Of a stretch of DNA of 34,749 nt, positions 8,959 through 17,603 are shown piece by piece. The position numbers and the translations under genes were made by a program. The first letter of the stretch is position 1. Every line of letters begins with the position of its first letter. The DNA is taken from assembly GCA_964528575.1 (NCBI GenBank), contig CAZGTQ010000281.1, forward strand, positions 1-34,749, written 5' to 3'. The notes under the pieces are model-generated. The model made no database searches. It saw nothing but the letters and a program-made list of their open reading frames with translations, and was not told the DNA's origin. The DNA comes from CAZGTQ01 sp964528575 (lineage in GTDB: Bacteria > Planctomycetota > UBA1135 > GCA-002686595).

Positions 8959-8990
8959 GGGCGTCGGCGGGGCCGCAGCGCCGTCAGCGC
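8952..8990. terminator. Inverted repeat spanning two convergent stop codons
   Basis: GCGCTGA at 8952-8958 and TCAGCGC at 8984-8990 form perfect 7-bp arms, extended inward by four further pairs after one mismatch. Each arm contains the stop codon of one gene (Nudix TGA on plus, the 742-residue gene's TGA on minus). There is no T run, so if it terminates transcription it is not a canonical intrinsic terminator. Confidence 0.35.
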
Positions 8991-11212
8991 ACCACGACGT
9001 CGATCGTCGCGTCCTGCGTCGTCAGCTCCGTCGCTCCGCCGTCCGCGTCGGCCGCGCCGACGTGGGCCTGCATGCGCACGTGCACCTGCGCGGGACCGGG
9101 CTCGGCCGTGTCGAGAACGAGCGGGAGCCACGCGCGGAACGGGCGGTCGTAGCCGCCGTCGGCGCGCGGCGGCGGCGGAGCGAGCGGCTCGAGCGAACGC
9201 GCTCCCCCGCCGAACGCCGCGACGAACGGCATCGCGACGCGCACGGCGCCGTCGTCGGTCGCGATGCCCGGCGCCGGGCGCCACACGACGTGGCCCGGAG
9301 CGATCACGACCTCGACCGTCGCGAACAGCTCGTCGCCGCGCGCGACGTGCGCTTGGTCGAGCCACGCGCGCACGACGACGCCCTGCTCCTGCAGCGTCGC
9401 GAACTCGGCCTCGGTGAGCGCGAGGTTGCCGCTCGGCGGCGGCGGCGACGGCCCGAGCGGCGCGTCCGGCGCGATCTCGACCGCGCCCGCGAGCACGAGC
9501 TGCTGCGGCGGCAGCGAGCTGAACGGGTCGCCGACGACGAGGCCCAGCGCCGCGCGCACGTCCGCGCGGCCGGCCGGCGCTTCCGCGGGCACGCGCAGCC
9601 GACGCGTGACGACGAACCGGCCCTGCAGGAGCTCCACGCGTCCGAACGCCGGGTCCTCGACCGGCTCGCCCGCCGGCGCGAGCACGTCGCCGAACACGCT
9701 CCAACCGCTCGGCCCCTCCACGAAGAGCGCGAGCCCCGCGGGCGAGGTCGGCGCCGCCGTGCGCCAGCCCTCGTCGAGCTCGACCGTGACGCGCGCCTCG
9801 ACCCAGCCGCCGGGCGCGACGCGCGGCGGCACGAGCGAGAGACGCGCGCGCACGCGCTCGCCCTCGATCGGCTCCGCCTGCGCGGCTGCACCACGCGGCG
9901 CGGCCTCGTCCGGCGCGGGCGGCGGCGCGTAACGGTCGACGAACCAGCGATACCCGCCGACGTCGCTGAAGAACAGGCGCCCGCGGTTCGCCGCGACGAA
10001 CGCGCGCAGGCTCGCGGCGTCGCTCGCGTCCGCCGGGTCGAAGTAGCGCGCGACGAGGCGCGTCGCGAGCGCGTCGCTCGGATCGGCGGCGAAACGCGCG
10101 AGCAGCGCGCCCGGAAACGAGAGCGAGCGATTCGACACGCCGAGCGCCTTCGCGTCGTCGTCGAGCTCGAAGCCCGCGCGCAGGTACTCGAGCTCGGACG
10201 TGAAGTACGCGTGCAAGCGCTGCGCGATCTCGTCGGCGGGCGAGCCGTCGAGGAAGCCGACGGCCTCGCGCGCATCCGCGGGGAACATGCGCACCAGCGC
10301 CGACGGCGACGCGTCCCCGAACCCGCGCAGGTACTCGACGTGCACGAAGACCTTCTCGCGCGCGTCGGCGAGCTTCTCCACGAGCGGCGTGCGCCCCTCG
10401 AACGCGCGCATGTAGCAGATCGCGTTGACGAAGACGCGCTGCGCGCTCGGCGTCATCCGATCGGGCGCGCCGACGAAGCCCCAGTGGAACCAGTTGCCGT
10501 GGCGGCCGAGCGCGACCGAGCGCGGGCCCTTCGCGTTGAGGCCCGCCGCGACGATCTCGGCGTCGGGCGAGTCCTCGAAGCCGTACGGGTCGGACACGAG
10601 CCCGAAATCGATCTGCGGGTACGTGTCGCGATGCACCGTCCACGTCTCGATCGCGTCGCCGAGCTTCGCGCCCGCCGCGCCCGCGGGCCAATCGTAATAG
10701 TGCAGCGGCGGCGGGAGCGGCTCGAGCGACAGTTCGACCGCGAGCGGCGCGCGGAAGATCGGATGGTCACGGCGCAGCCCGTGCGCGCGGTTCTGCAGCG
10801 TGTGGCTCAGCCAGTCGATCTTCGTGCGCGGCGTGATCTCGCCCCCGACCGCGCCGACGAGCACGACCGGCTTGACGAACGTCGCGGGGAGCCGGGCGTC
10901 CGGCGCCCGGCTCGCATCGAACGTCCCGTCCTGCCAACGCGCGCGCCAGTCGGCGACGACGACGTCCCAGCCCGCCGCGGTCTCGCCCGACAGCTCGCGC
11001 AAGTCGATCGCTTCCACGTCGGCGAACCAGCCGCGCAGGAAGCCGACGAACGCTTGCTCGCGCTCGCCGCCGGGGAAGCCGGCGTACAGGACGCGCGTTC
11101 GAGACGCGTCGCCCAGCTCGACCGCGCCGAGCTGCGCGCGCGCGGCCGCGGGACCGGCCAGGGCCAGAGCCAGGAGGAAGAGCGCGGCGAGGATCCGGTT
11201 CGCGGCCGCCAT
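8984..11212 (-). CDS. Secreted protein with ThuA/class I amidotransferase-like N-terminus and DsbD-alpha-like C-terminal repeats
   Basis: The 742-residue product has a clear signal peptide (residues 1-26, ILAALFLLALALAGPAAARA). Residues about 38-250 (RVLYAGFPGGEREQAF, DVVVADWRARW, KPVVLVGA, HGNWFHWGF) resemble the ThuA/GATase1-like fold seen in planctomycete secreted proteins. No catalytic Cys-His-Glu triad was recognised. The central part (about 255-440) is helical with no assigned domain. Residues about 455-600 and 610-735 look like two beta-sandwich repeats related to the DsbD N-terminal domain (VTVELDEGWRTAAP; VEVVIAPGHVVWRPAP), without the redox cysteines. It is the last gene of the rho-headed unit, 16 bp after the GT-C gene, with AAAGGA five bases before its ATG. 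Function is unknown. A periplasmic binding role is a guess. Confidence 0.7.
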   Translation of the reverse strand: MAAANRILAALFLLALALAGPAAARAQLGAVELGDASRTRVLYAGFPGGEREQAFVGFLRGWFADVEAIDLRELSGETAAGWDVVVADWRARWQDGTFDASRAPDARLPATFVKPVVLVGAVGGEITPRTKIDWLSHTLQNRAHGLRRDHPIFRAPLAVELSLEPLPPPLHYYDWPAGAAGAKLGDAIETWTVHRDTYPQIDFGLVSDPYGFEDSPDAEIVAAGLNAKGPRSVALGRHGNWFHWGFVGAPDRMTPSAQRVFVNAICYMRAFEGRTPLVEKLADAREKVFVHVEYLRGFGDASPSALVRMFPADAREAVGFLDGSPADEIAQRLHAYFTSELEYLRAGFELDDDAKALGVSNRSLSFPGALLARFAADPSDALATRLVARYFDPADASDAASLRAFVAANRGRLFFSDVGGYRWFVDRYAPPPAPDEAAPRGAAAQAEPIEGERVRARLSLVPPRVAPGGWVEARVTVELDEGWRTAAPTSPAGLALFVEGPSGWSVFGDVLAPAGEPVEDPAFGRVELLQGRFVVTRRLRVPAEAPAGRADVRAALGLVVGDPFSSLPPQQLVLAGAVEIAPDAPLGPSPPPPSGNLALTEAEFATLQEQGVVVRAWLDQAHVARGDELFATVEVVIAPGHVVWRPAPGIATDDGAVRVAMPFVAAFGGGARSLEPLAPPPPRADGGYDRPFRAWLPLVLDTAEPGPAQVHVRMQAHVGAADADGGATELTTQDATIDVVVR

Positions 11213-11228
11213 CGTGGTCCTTTCATCG

Positions 11229-13055
11229 TCATCGGAGCGCGACCAGCGTGAGCCTGGGTCCGGGCCGCTCGGCCCGCCAGATCCCGGTCAGCGCGAAATC
11301 GAGCTCCATCGGCAGCATGAGCTCGTGCTCCGCCGGCTCCAGGCTCGCGGGAGCCGCGCCGGTCGGGTCCAGCGTGAACAGGGGCGTCGTCCCCGGCCGC
11401 TCGGCCACCCACTCGGCGAGCGGGTAATAGCGCTCGGGCCCGCGGTCGCAGAGCACGACGTGGGTGACGCCCAGCGCGTCGACGAGGACGCGCTCCAGCG
11501 CCGCGGCGGGCGCGCCCGGTGCGCCGTCGCCGTGGGTCGCGAGCGCGGCGGCCGGCGGGCGCAGCTCGAAGCTCCGGTCGCGGTCGTCCGACGCGAACAG
11601 GTCCTCGTAGCGCACGACGTCGACGCCCGGCTCGAGGCCGTACGCCGCGAGCGCCTCGGGCCCCGCCTCGAGCGCCATGCGGCGCAGGTCCTCGCGCACC
11701 GTGAGCGGCCGCCACGCCGCGAGCCGCTCGAGGCTCGCGAGCGTCGGGTCGGCGAGCGGACCGTAGCGCGCGATCGCGACGCGCGCGTCCGCCGGCAGCT
11801 CGGCGAGCCGCCGCTCGCACAGCGCGCGCGTATCGGGACGCGTCAGCACGTGGCCGAGGCGCGCGCTCTGCACGAGCGGGAACGCGAGCAGCACGACGAG
11901 CGCGACGCGGCCGCCGCGCGCGCGCGCGAGCAGCTCCCCCGCCACGCCCGCGGGGTACGCGAGCAGGAGGACGAGCGGCAGCAGGTAGCGCACGTGGTCG
12001 TTGAAGTTCGTGAGGAACACCGCGGCCCAGAACACGCCGAACCCGAACGCGGGCCACAGCGCGCGGTGCCGCACGCTCGGCGCGAACGACGCGACGCCGC
12101 CGGCGAGGCCGAGCAGCACGAGCACGGGCTCGTAGCCGACGAGCGCGCGCGAGAGACGCGCGAGCGAGCGCGCGCTGAACACGTAGTGGAACGCCTGGCC
12201 CGTCGCCTGGCCCGCGATCCCGGTCGCCTCGACGCCGCCGGCGACGTTCTCCGGCTCGGCCATGCCGTGCACGAACAGGTGCGGCATTCCGACGACGAGC
12301 ACGACCGCGGCGAACGCCGCGACGCCGAGCACGCCTTGGAGCACGCGCTTCCCCGCCCGCGGCCGCGCGTCGCCGGCGCGCCGCCACGGCGCGACGAGCC
12401 ACGCGATCCCCGCGACGAGCAGCGCGGGCAGCCCCGCCTGGTGGCACGCCGACGCGAGGCCGGCGGCGACGCCGCACAGCACGAGGTGGCGCGTGCGCCC
12501 CTCGCGCACGAACAGCGCGGCGGCCCACACGGCGAGCGCGACGAAGAAGACGAGCGGCGTCCACGGCCGCTCCTGCACCGAGAACTGCACGTGCAGGAGC
12601 GCGGTCGCGACGAGCCACGCCGCGACCCACGCGCCCGCGCCGAGCCCCGCGGCGCGCGCTCCGCGGAACACGACCCACGCGGTCAGCGCGCCGAAGAGCG
12701 CGACGACGACGCGCGCGGGCAGGTGGACGCGCTCGGGGTTCAGCGCGACCTGCAGCTTGAACTCCTCCGCGCCGCCGAACGCGCCGGTCGCGCGCCCCGC
12801 CGCGTACTGCACCGCGTACACCGGCAGCAGCGTGTACGGCACGAGGTTCGGATACGTCGAGTACGTGCCGATCGGCGGCGCGAGCGTCCGGTCCTTCGCC
12901 ATCCCGAGCGCGCCGCGCACGACGTGCGTGTCGGGCACGTAGTTGCGCGGCATGCCGTGGCCGATGGGAATCAGCCGCAGCGCGAGCGGCAGGACGAGCA
13001 GCACGACGAACGCGACCAGGTGCCCCGGCCGCTTGCGCGCACCCTGCGCTCCCAT
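11229..13055 (-). CDS. GT-C-type membrane glycosyltransferase-like protein
   Basis: The 608-residue protein has about ten hydrophobic segments in residues 10-400 and a soluble C-terminal part of about 200 residues. The layout matches the PMT/ArnT-like (GT39 or DUF2723-type) GT-C superfamily: a first membrane helix (HLVAFVVLLVLPLALRL), then a loop with NYVPDTHVVRGA, which could supply the catalytic acidic residue, then repeated membrane helices. These enzymes move sugars from polyprenyl-phosphate donors to lipids or proteins on the outer face of the membrane. Donor and acceptor cannot be deduced. Its start is 4 bp after the DUF4340 stop codon, so it is probably co-transcribed and coupled. A non-catalytic relative is possible. 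Confidence 0.7.
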   Translation of the reverse strand: MGAQGARKRPGHLVAFVVLLVLPLALRLIPIGHGMPRNYVPDTHVVRGALGMAKDRTLAPPIGTYSTYPNLVPYTLLPVYAVQYAAGRATGAFGGAEEFKLQVALNPERVHLPARVVVALFGALTAWVVFRGARAAGLGAGAWVAAWLVATALLHVQFSVQERPWTPLVFFVALAVWAAALFVREGRTRHLVLCGVAAGLASACHQAGLPALLVAGIAWLVAPWRRAGDARPRAGKRVLQGVLGVAAFAAVVLVVGMPHLFVHGMAEPENVAGGVEATGIAGQATGQAFHYVFSARSLARLSRALVGYEPVLVLLGLAGGVASFAPSVRHRALWPAFGFGVFWAAVFLTNFNDHVRYLLPLVLLLAYPAGVAGELLARARGGRVALVVLLAFPLVQSARLGHVLTRPDTRALCERRLAELPADARVAIARYGPLADPTLASLERLAAWRPLTVREDLRRMALEAGPEALAAYGLEPGVDVVRYEDLFASDDRDRSFELRPPAAALATHGDGAPGAPAAALERVLVDALGVTHVVLCDRGPERYYPLAEWVAERPGTTPLFTLDPTGAAPASLEPAEHELMLPMELDFALTGIWRAERPGPRLTLVALR

Positions 13056-13059
13056 CGCG

Positions 13060-14034
13060 CTAATCGTCCTCTCCGTCGCCGGCGAGCGCCTCGAGCGCGC
13101 CGACGAGCCGCGCCGCGCCCTGCGCCGGCAGCACGCCGACCCAGGGCTCGTCCCAGCCGGGATTCGTCGCCCACACGCCGCCCTCGGTCGGGGCGCCCAG
13201 CCACAGCCGCGCGCGCTCGCCGGCGCCGAGGTCGAGCTCGAGCGCGACCTCGGGCGGCGCGCCGAAGCCGCGCTCGGGCGTCACGCCCTTGCCCTCGACG
13301 CGCGCCAGGTAGAGCCCGCTCGCGACGCCGAGCACGTCGCGCACGAGCGCGGCGGGCACCGCGCGCGCACGGCCCGCGCGGTCCGACGCGACGTCGCGCC
13401 AGGCGCCGTCCTCGATCCGGATCAGGTCGACCGTGCGCGTGCCGTCGCCCGCGCGCCACGTCGCGCTCAGCCCCGCGGCGTCGGCGGGCTCGAACGCGAG
13501 GAGCCTGCTGTCGATCCACTTGGCCGGGTCGACCGCGACCGGCGGGAAGTGCGGCGAGCGGTAGACCGCGTCGCCGTCCGCCGGCCGCACGTACGTCGCG
13601 AGCGCGCCGTCGCGCTCGCGCGGCTCGCCCTGCACGAACGCGGCGAGCAGCGCGCCGTCGCTCCCCGTCAGCACGATGCGCCGGCCCGCGCCGCCGACGC
13701 CGTAGCGCGCGTGCGACGACGCCTCGGTCGCGACGCGCTCGCCAGTGCGCAGCGCGACGACGCGGCCGAGCAGCTCGTCGACCGCCCAGCCGTGCGCGGG
13801 GAAGCCGAGCCGGTCGGCCACGCGCCAGCCGTCCGCCGCGTCGCGCGCGAGCTCGACGCGGCCGGGCTCGCCGGGGCCTTCGACGAGGACGCGCGCGACG
13901 TCGGCGGCCACGAGGCCGGGGAACAGCGGCCCGTCGGGCATGACCTCGAGCCGCGGGCGCTGGAGCGCGAAGCGCGCGCCGACGAGCGCGACGAGCACGA
14001 CGAGCAGCGCGACGTTGCGCGACGCGATCCTCAC
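13060..14034 (-). CDS. DUF4340-domain protein of a GldFG-type ABC system
   Basis: The 324-residue protein has one N-terminal membrane helix (NVALLVVLVALVGARFAL) and a periplasmic-facing body containing the DUF4340 pattern: GWRVADRLGFPAHGWAVDELLGRV near 75-100, RYGVGG-like and IVLTGSDGALLAAF segments, and SRLLAFEPADAAGLS near 180-190. Proteins of this family are usually encoded immediately after GldG-like genes. The GTG start at 14032-14034 overlaps the gldG-like stop codon (GTGA), indicating translational coupling, and fixes the start. Biochemical role is unknown; a periplasmic partner of the ABC complex is inferred from context. Confidence 0.8.
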   Translation of the reverse strand: MRIASRNVALLVVLVALVGARFALQRPRLEVMPDGPLFPGLVAADVARVLVEGPGEPGRVELARDAADGWRVADRLGFPAHGWAVDELLGRVVALRTGERVATEASSHARYGVGGAGRRIVLTGSDGALLAAFVQGEPRERDGALATYVRPADGDAVYRSPHFPPVAVDPAKWIDSRLLAFEPADAAGLSATWRAGDGTRTVDLIRIEDGAWRDVASDRAGRARAVPAALVRDVLGVASGLYLARVEGKGVTPERGFGAPPEVALELDLGAGERARLWLGAPTEGGVWATNPGWDEPWVGVLPAQGAARLVGALEALAGDGEDD

Positions 14035-15851
14035 ACGCCGCCTCCGATCCGGCGCACCAGGCGCGCGCCGAGGGCGGCGAGCGCGAACAGGACGAGCGAG
14101 CCGAGCACGGCGCCGCCCATGTAGAGCCAGCGCTTGCGCACGGCGGCGGCGGCGGCCTGGGTCTCGAGCCGGCTCGTGCGCTCGGCGGTGTCGTAGTCCA
14201 TCGTCCTGGAGAGCGTGTGGATGCCGCGCTCCTCGCGCTCCTCGGCGTGCAGGTCGCGGATCTCGCGCGCGCGCGGGATGCGCGCGCGGATCTCCATCAG
14301 GTCGGTGTCGAGCGCGAGCCAGTCGACCAGGTTCTCGAGCAGCATGCGGTTCTCGACCTTGAACCAGCGCCCGTCGGCTATCCAGTCGGCGTCGCCGACG
14401 ACGACGACATGCGCCGGCCGCTCCGCGCTCAGGACCGGCTCGTCCGTCGCCCGGAGCCCGCGCTCGGGCGGCTCCTCGCCGCGCGCGACCGCCTCGCGCA
14501 CGAGGTCCTGATAGAGCGTCTCCTCGATCGCGTCGTACGGCACCGGCGCGCCGCCCGCGAACGGCGAGGGCAGCGGCCCCTCGAGCGCGACCGCGAGCGG
14601 GTACGAGCGGCCTGCGCGCGTCGCGAGCAGCTCCGCCGCCTGCGCCTCGAGGTTCTCGACGTCGAGCTCGAACGCCGTGAGCCGCGGGACGAGCCACGCG
14701 CGTTCGGACGTCGAGAGCAGCACGGTGTGCTCGACGCCGGGGAGCACGGCGACGCCGTCGACGTCCTCCTCGGCCGTGCGGTCGATCAGCGCGTGGCACC
14801 AGAACAGGTGCGCCGCCGGCAAGTTCGCCGTCGTCGGATGCTCGCGCGCGAGACCGGCCGCGTCGATCGCGGGAAAGTAGGGGTACGCCACCCGCTCGCT
14901 GACCTGGCCCGCTCCGGGCACGGTGCGGTGGCCGATGAGGTCGTTGCAGCGCTGGTCCCACACCAGTCCGTTCGAGAGCGAGGCGCCCCAGGCATCGAGC
15001 AGCGGCTCGAGGCCCGTCTCGGTCGCGAGCACGCGGCCGCTCTCCATGTCGACGCGCAGCGGATCGACGCACAGGATCGCGCGGCCGCCCTTCTGCACGT
15101 ACTGGTCGATCGCGAACGCGGCGCGCGGGTGCAGGTCGCGCGGCCGCGCGACGAGCAGCACGTCGACCTCGTCGGGCACCGGATCGCCCTCGGCGAGGCC
15201 GACGACGTCCTCGACGCGGTGCTGCAGCGAGAGCACGTCGCGCGCGGTCTGGAACGCTCCGTCCGCGCCCGGGCCGGCGCCCGCGAGCAGGCCGACGACG
15301 ACGTCGTCCTCGCGCGTCAGCCAGCGCACCGCCGACGCGAACGCGTACTCGAGGTTCTGCGGCAGGACGAACGGGACGACGCGCTCGCGGCCGCGGTGGC
15401 GCAGCACGAGCCCGAGGAACACGTTCTGCTCGACGCGCGCGAGGCCCTGGAACGCGGCGATGGGCACCGGCGCGATGCCGAGCCGCGTCGCCTCGAGCCG
15501 CGCCTCGGTCGAAGCGTTCGGGTCGACGGACTCGAACTCGAGCCGGCCGCCGGCGGCGAGCTGGTACTCGCGCAGCTGGTCGAGCAGGCGCGACTTCGCG
15601 ACCTGAACGGGCGCGTGCTGCGGATCGCCGGTGAAGTACGCCTCGACGCGCAGCACGTCCTCGAGGCCCGCGAGCATGCGCACGATCGCGGGGCTGATCG
15701 CGAGCATCTGGTCCTCGGACAGGTCGCGGCGCAGCGCGAGATGGTCGCGCGCGATCCAGTTGCCCATCAGGCAGATCGCGACGACGAGAACGGTGGTCAG
15801 CGCTGCGTCGAAGCGCCGCTGCGCGCGCGTCGGCGGGCTCTTCGCGCTCAC
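14031..15851 (-). CDS. gldG: GldG-like ABC auxiliary protein
   Basis: The 606-residue protein has an N-terminal membrane helix (about 17-34), a large extracytoplasmic domain and a C-terminal helix (about 572-592, MGGAVLGSLVLFALAALGARL). This is the arrangement of GldG/ABC_transp_aux proteins. Recognisable parts include LSEDQMLAISPAIVRMLAGL, VEAYFTGDP, a GIAPV..QNVFLGLVLRHRGRE segment, and DVDVLLVARPRDLHPRAAFAIDQYVQKGGRAILCVDPL. The domain is thought to be a non-enzymatic GATase1-like fold that sits on the permease. The GTG start overlaps the permease stop by 4 bp. GldG was named for Bacteroidota gliding, but homologues are widespread in non-gliding bacteria, so gliding is not implied here. 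Confidence 0.8.
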   Translation of the reverse strand: MSAKSPPTRAQRRFDAALTTVLVVAICLMGNWIARDHLALRRDLSEDQMLAISPAIVRMLAGLEDVLRVEAYFTGDPQHAPVQVAKSRLLDQLREYQLAAGGRLEFESVDPNASTEARLEATRLGIAPVPIAAFQGLARVEQNVFLGLVLRHRGRERVVPFVLPQNLEYAFASAVRWLTREDDVVVGLLAGAGPGADGAFQTARDVLSLQHRVEDVVGLAEGDPVPDEVDVLLVARPRDLHPRAAFAIDQYVQKGGRAILCVDPLRVDMESGRVLATETGLEPLLDAWGASLSNGLVWDQRCNDLIGHRTVPGAGQVSERVAYPYFPAIDAAGLAREHPTTANLPAAHLFWCHALIDRTAEEDVDGVAVLPGVEHTVLLSTSERAWLVPRLTAFELDVENLEAQAAELLATRAGRSYPLAVALEGPLPSPFAGGAPVPYDAIEETLYQDLVREAVARGEEPPERGLRATDEPVLSAERPAHVVVVGDADWIADGRWFKVENRMLLENLVDWLALDTDLMEIRARIPRAREIRDLHAEEREERGIHTLSRTMDYDTAERTSRLETQAAAAAVRKRWLYMGGAVLGSLVLFALAALGARLVRRIGGGV

Positions 15852-16609
15852 CGGCCGCCTCCCGCGGTGCGCCGCCGCTCGACCGCCGCGACGCACAGCC
15901 ACAGGCCCAGGGCGACGAGCAGCGCGTGGTAGACGCCGTCGCGCAGGTCGAGCACGCCGAGCGCCGCGCTGTCGAGGAAGTGCGTCGCGGGGTTCGCGTA
16001 GTGGACGAGCGCCGCGAGGTCGGCCGGCAGGAGCGTCGCGAGGAGCCCCGCTCCCTGGAACGCGCCGAGCAGCACCGCGGCGACGAGGAACGCGATGAGC
16101 TGGTCGCCGGTCAGCGCCGAGATCCACAGCGCGAGCGCGGTGCACGTCGCGGCGAGCGCGGCTGCGCCGACGAGGCCGCCCCACACCGTACCCCAGTCGA
16201 GCGGGCCGAGGCTCGCGACGACGGCCGCGACGGGCACGACCGCGACGACGAGCAGCACGACGACGAGGGTCCACGCCGACAGGAACTTGCCGAGCACGGC
16301 CGCGCGCGTCGTGATCGGCAGCGTGAGCAGCAGCTCCTCGGTGCCGGCGCGCCGCTCCTCGGCCCACGCGCCCATCGTCAGCGCCGGGACGAGCACGACG
16401 AACAGGAGCGGCAGCCACGCGAACAGCGCGCGTAGCGTCGCCTCGCGGCCGACCCAGAACGAAGGCACGCGCAGGTCGCCGACCGCGTAGCCGACGAAGA
16501 AGAAGAGCGCGTCGAGCGCGACGACGAACAGCGCCGTCGTCACGAGCGCGACGAGCGAATCGAAATGGCCGAGCAACTCGCGGCGGAAGACGGCGAGCGT
16601 CGCGCTCAT
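15848..16609 (-). CDS. gldF: ABC-2 type permease (GldF-like)
   Basis: The 253-residue protein has six predicted membrane helices, the usual ABC-2 permease architecture. It begins MSATLAVFRRELLGHFDS, matching the FRRELxxYFxSP start of GldF/NosY-type permeases, and the first cytoplasmic loop has GAWAEERRAGTEELLLTLP, a signature of this group that contacts the ATPase. The protein would pair with the ATPase encoded immediately upstream. The two genes overlap by ATGA, and the downstream GldG-like gene overlaps by GTGA. The last helix carries short Arg-rich ends (VERRRTAGGGR). Confidence 0.85.
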   Translation of the reverse strand: MSATLAVFRRELLGHFDSLVALVTTALFVVALDALFFFVGYAVGDLRVPSFWVGREATLRALFAWLPLLFVVLVPALTMGAWAEERRAGTEELLLTLPITTRAAVLGKFLSAWTLVVVLLVVAVVPVAAVVASLGPLDWGTVWGGLVGAAALAATCTALALWISALTGDQLIAFLVAAVLLGAFQGAGLLATLLPADLAALVHYANPATHFLDSAALGVLDLRDGVYHALLVALGLWLCVAAVERRRTAGGGR

Positions 16610-17595
16610 CGCGAGGCTCCCTCGCTCGGCTCGTCCGCGAACGGACCCGCCGCCGGCACGCCGTCCCCGTCGCGCGCCGTGCGGCGCAGGAACACCGTCT
16701 CGAGGCTCGGGACGTCGTGGCGCAGCTCGCTCAGCGGCCAGCCGCGCGCGGCGGCGAGCGCGGCGACCGCCTCCGCGGCCGCGTGGCGGTCGGCGGCGGC
16801 GATCGTGAAGCCGATGCGCCCGTCCGCGTCGCGGCCGGCGACCATCACCGAGCGCACCTCGTCCAGCGCCTCGAGCGCGCGCCGCACGTCGTCGGCGGGC
16901 GCGCGGAACGTCGCCGTGATCGTCGCGTCCTCCGCCGCCGCGAGGTCCAGCGGCGAGCCGTCGGCGACGATGCGCCCGCCCGCGAGGATGACGACGCGGC
17001 GGCACGTCTCCTGGACCTCGCCGAGGACGTGCGTCGAGAGCAGCACGGTCTTGCGCTCGCCCAGGCGCTGGACGAGCTCGCGGATGCGGACGATCTCCGC
17101 CGGGTCGAGCCCGCTCGTCGGCTCGTCGAGCACGAGCACGTCGGGGTCGGCGAACAGCGCCTGCGCGAGGCCGACGCGCTGGCGGTAGCCCTTGGACAGC
17201 GTGCCGATGCGGCGCTCGGCGAAGCCGTCGAGGTCGCAGTCGGCGAGCACGCGCTCGAGCGCGCTGCGCCGCTCGGCGCGGCGCATCCCCCGCGCGCGGC
17301 CGACGAACGAGAGGAAATCGGCGACGCGCATCGAGCGGTAGAGCGGCGTGCTCTCCGGCAGGTAGCCGATGCGGCGACGCGCCTCGACGTCCTCGGCATC
17401 GACGCGGTGGCCGCCGATCTCCGCGATCCCCGAGTCGGGCACGAGGCAGCCGCAGAGCATGCGCATCGTCGTCGACTTGCCGGCGCCGTTGGGGCCGAGG
17501 AAGCCGACGACCTCTCCGCGCTCGACGCGGAAGCTGATGCGGTCCACGGCGCGCACGTCGCCGTACGACTTGCAGAGATCTTCGACGCGGATCAT
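16606..17595 (-). CDS. gldA: ABC transporter ATP-binding protein (GldA/CcmA type)
   Basis: The 329-residue ATPase has Walker A GPNGAGKST (34-42), Q-loop region near YLPES (78-82), the signature LSKGYRQR (133-140), Walker B VLVLDEPTSGLDP (153-165) and the switch His in LLSTH. All catalytic elements are intact. Residues after about 225 form a C-terminal extension typical of the GldA/NatA group. It starts 8 bp after the rho stop codon, with GGAG inside the rho terminus, and overlaps the permease gene by 4 bp. The substrate of the transporter is unknown. The chain of overlaps shows that the ATPase, permease, GldG-like and DUF4340 proteins are made together. Confidence 0.9.
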   Translation of the reverse strand: MIRVEDLCKSYGDVRAVDRISFRVERGEVVGFLGPNGAGKSTTMRMLCGCLVPDSGIAEIGGHRVDAEDVEARRRIGYLPESTPLYRSMRVADFLSFVGRARGMRRAERRSALERVLADCDLDGFAERRIGTLSKGYRQRVGLAQALFADPDVLVLDEPTSGLDPAEIVRIRELVQRLGERKTVLLSTHVLGEVQETCRRVVILAGGRIVADGSPLDLAAAEDATITATFRAPADDVRRALEALDEVRSVMVAGRDADGRIGFTIAAADRHAAAEAVAALAAARGWPLSELRHDVPSLETVFLRRTARDGDGVPAAGPFADEPSEGASR

Positions 17596-17603
17596 CCGCG
17601 CGA

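Noticed and set aside
10800..13943. 1047-codon open frame on plus
   Set aside because: It is antisense to the GT-C-like and DUF4340 genes, turns into poly-Arg/Ala in its second half and has no domain.
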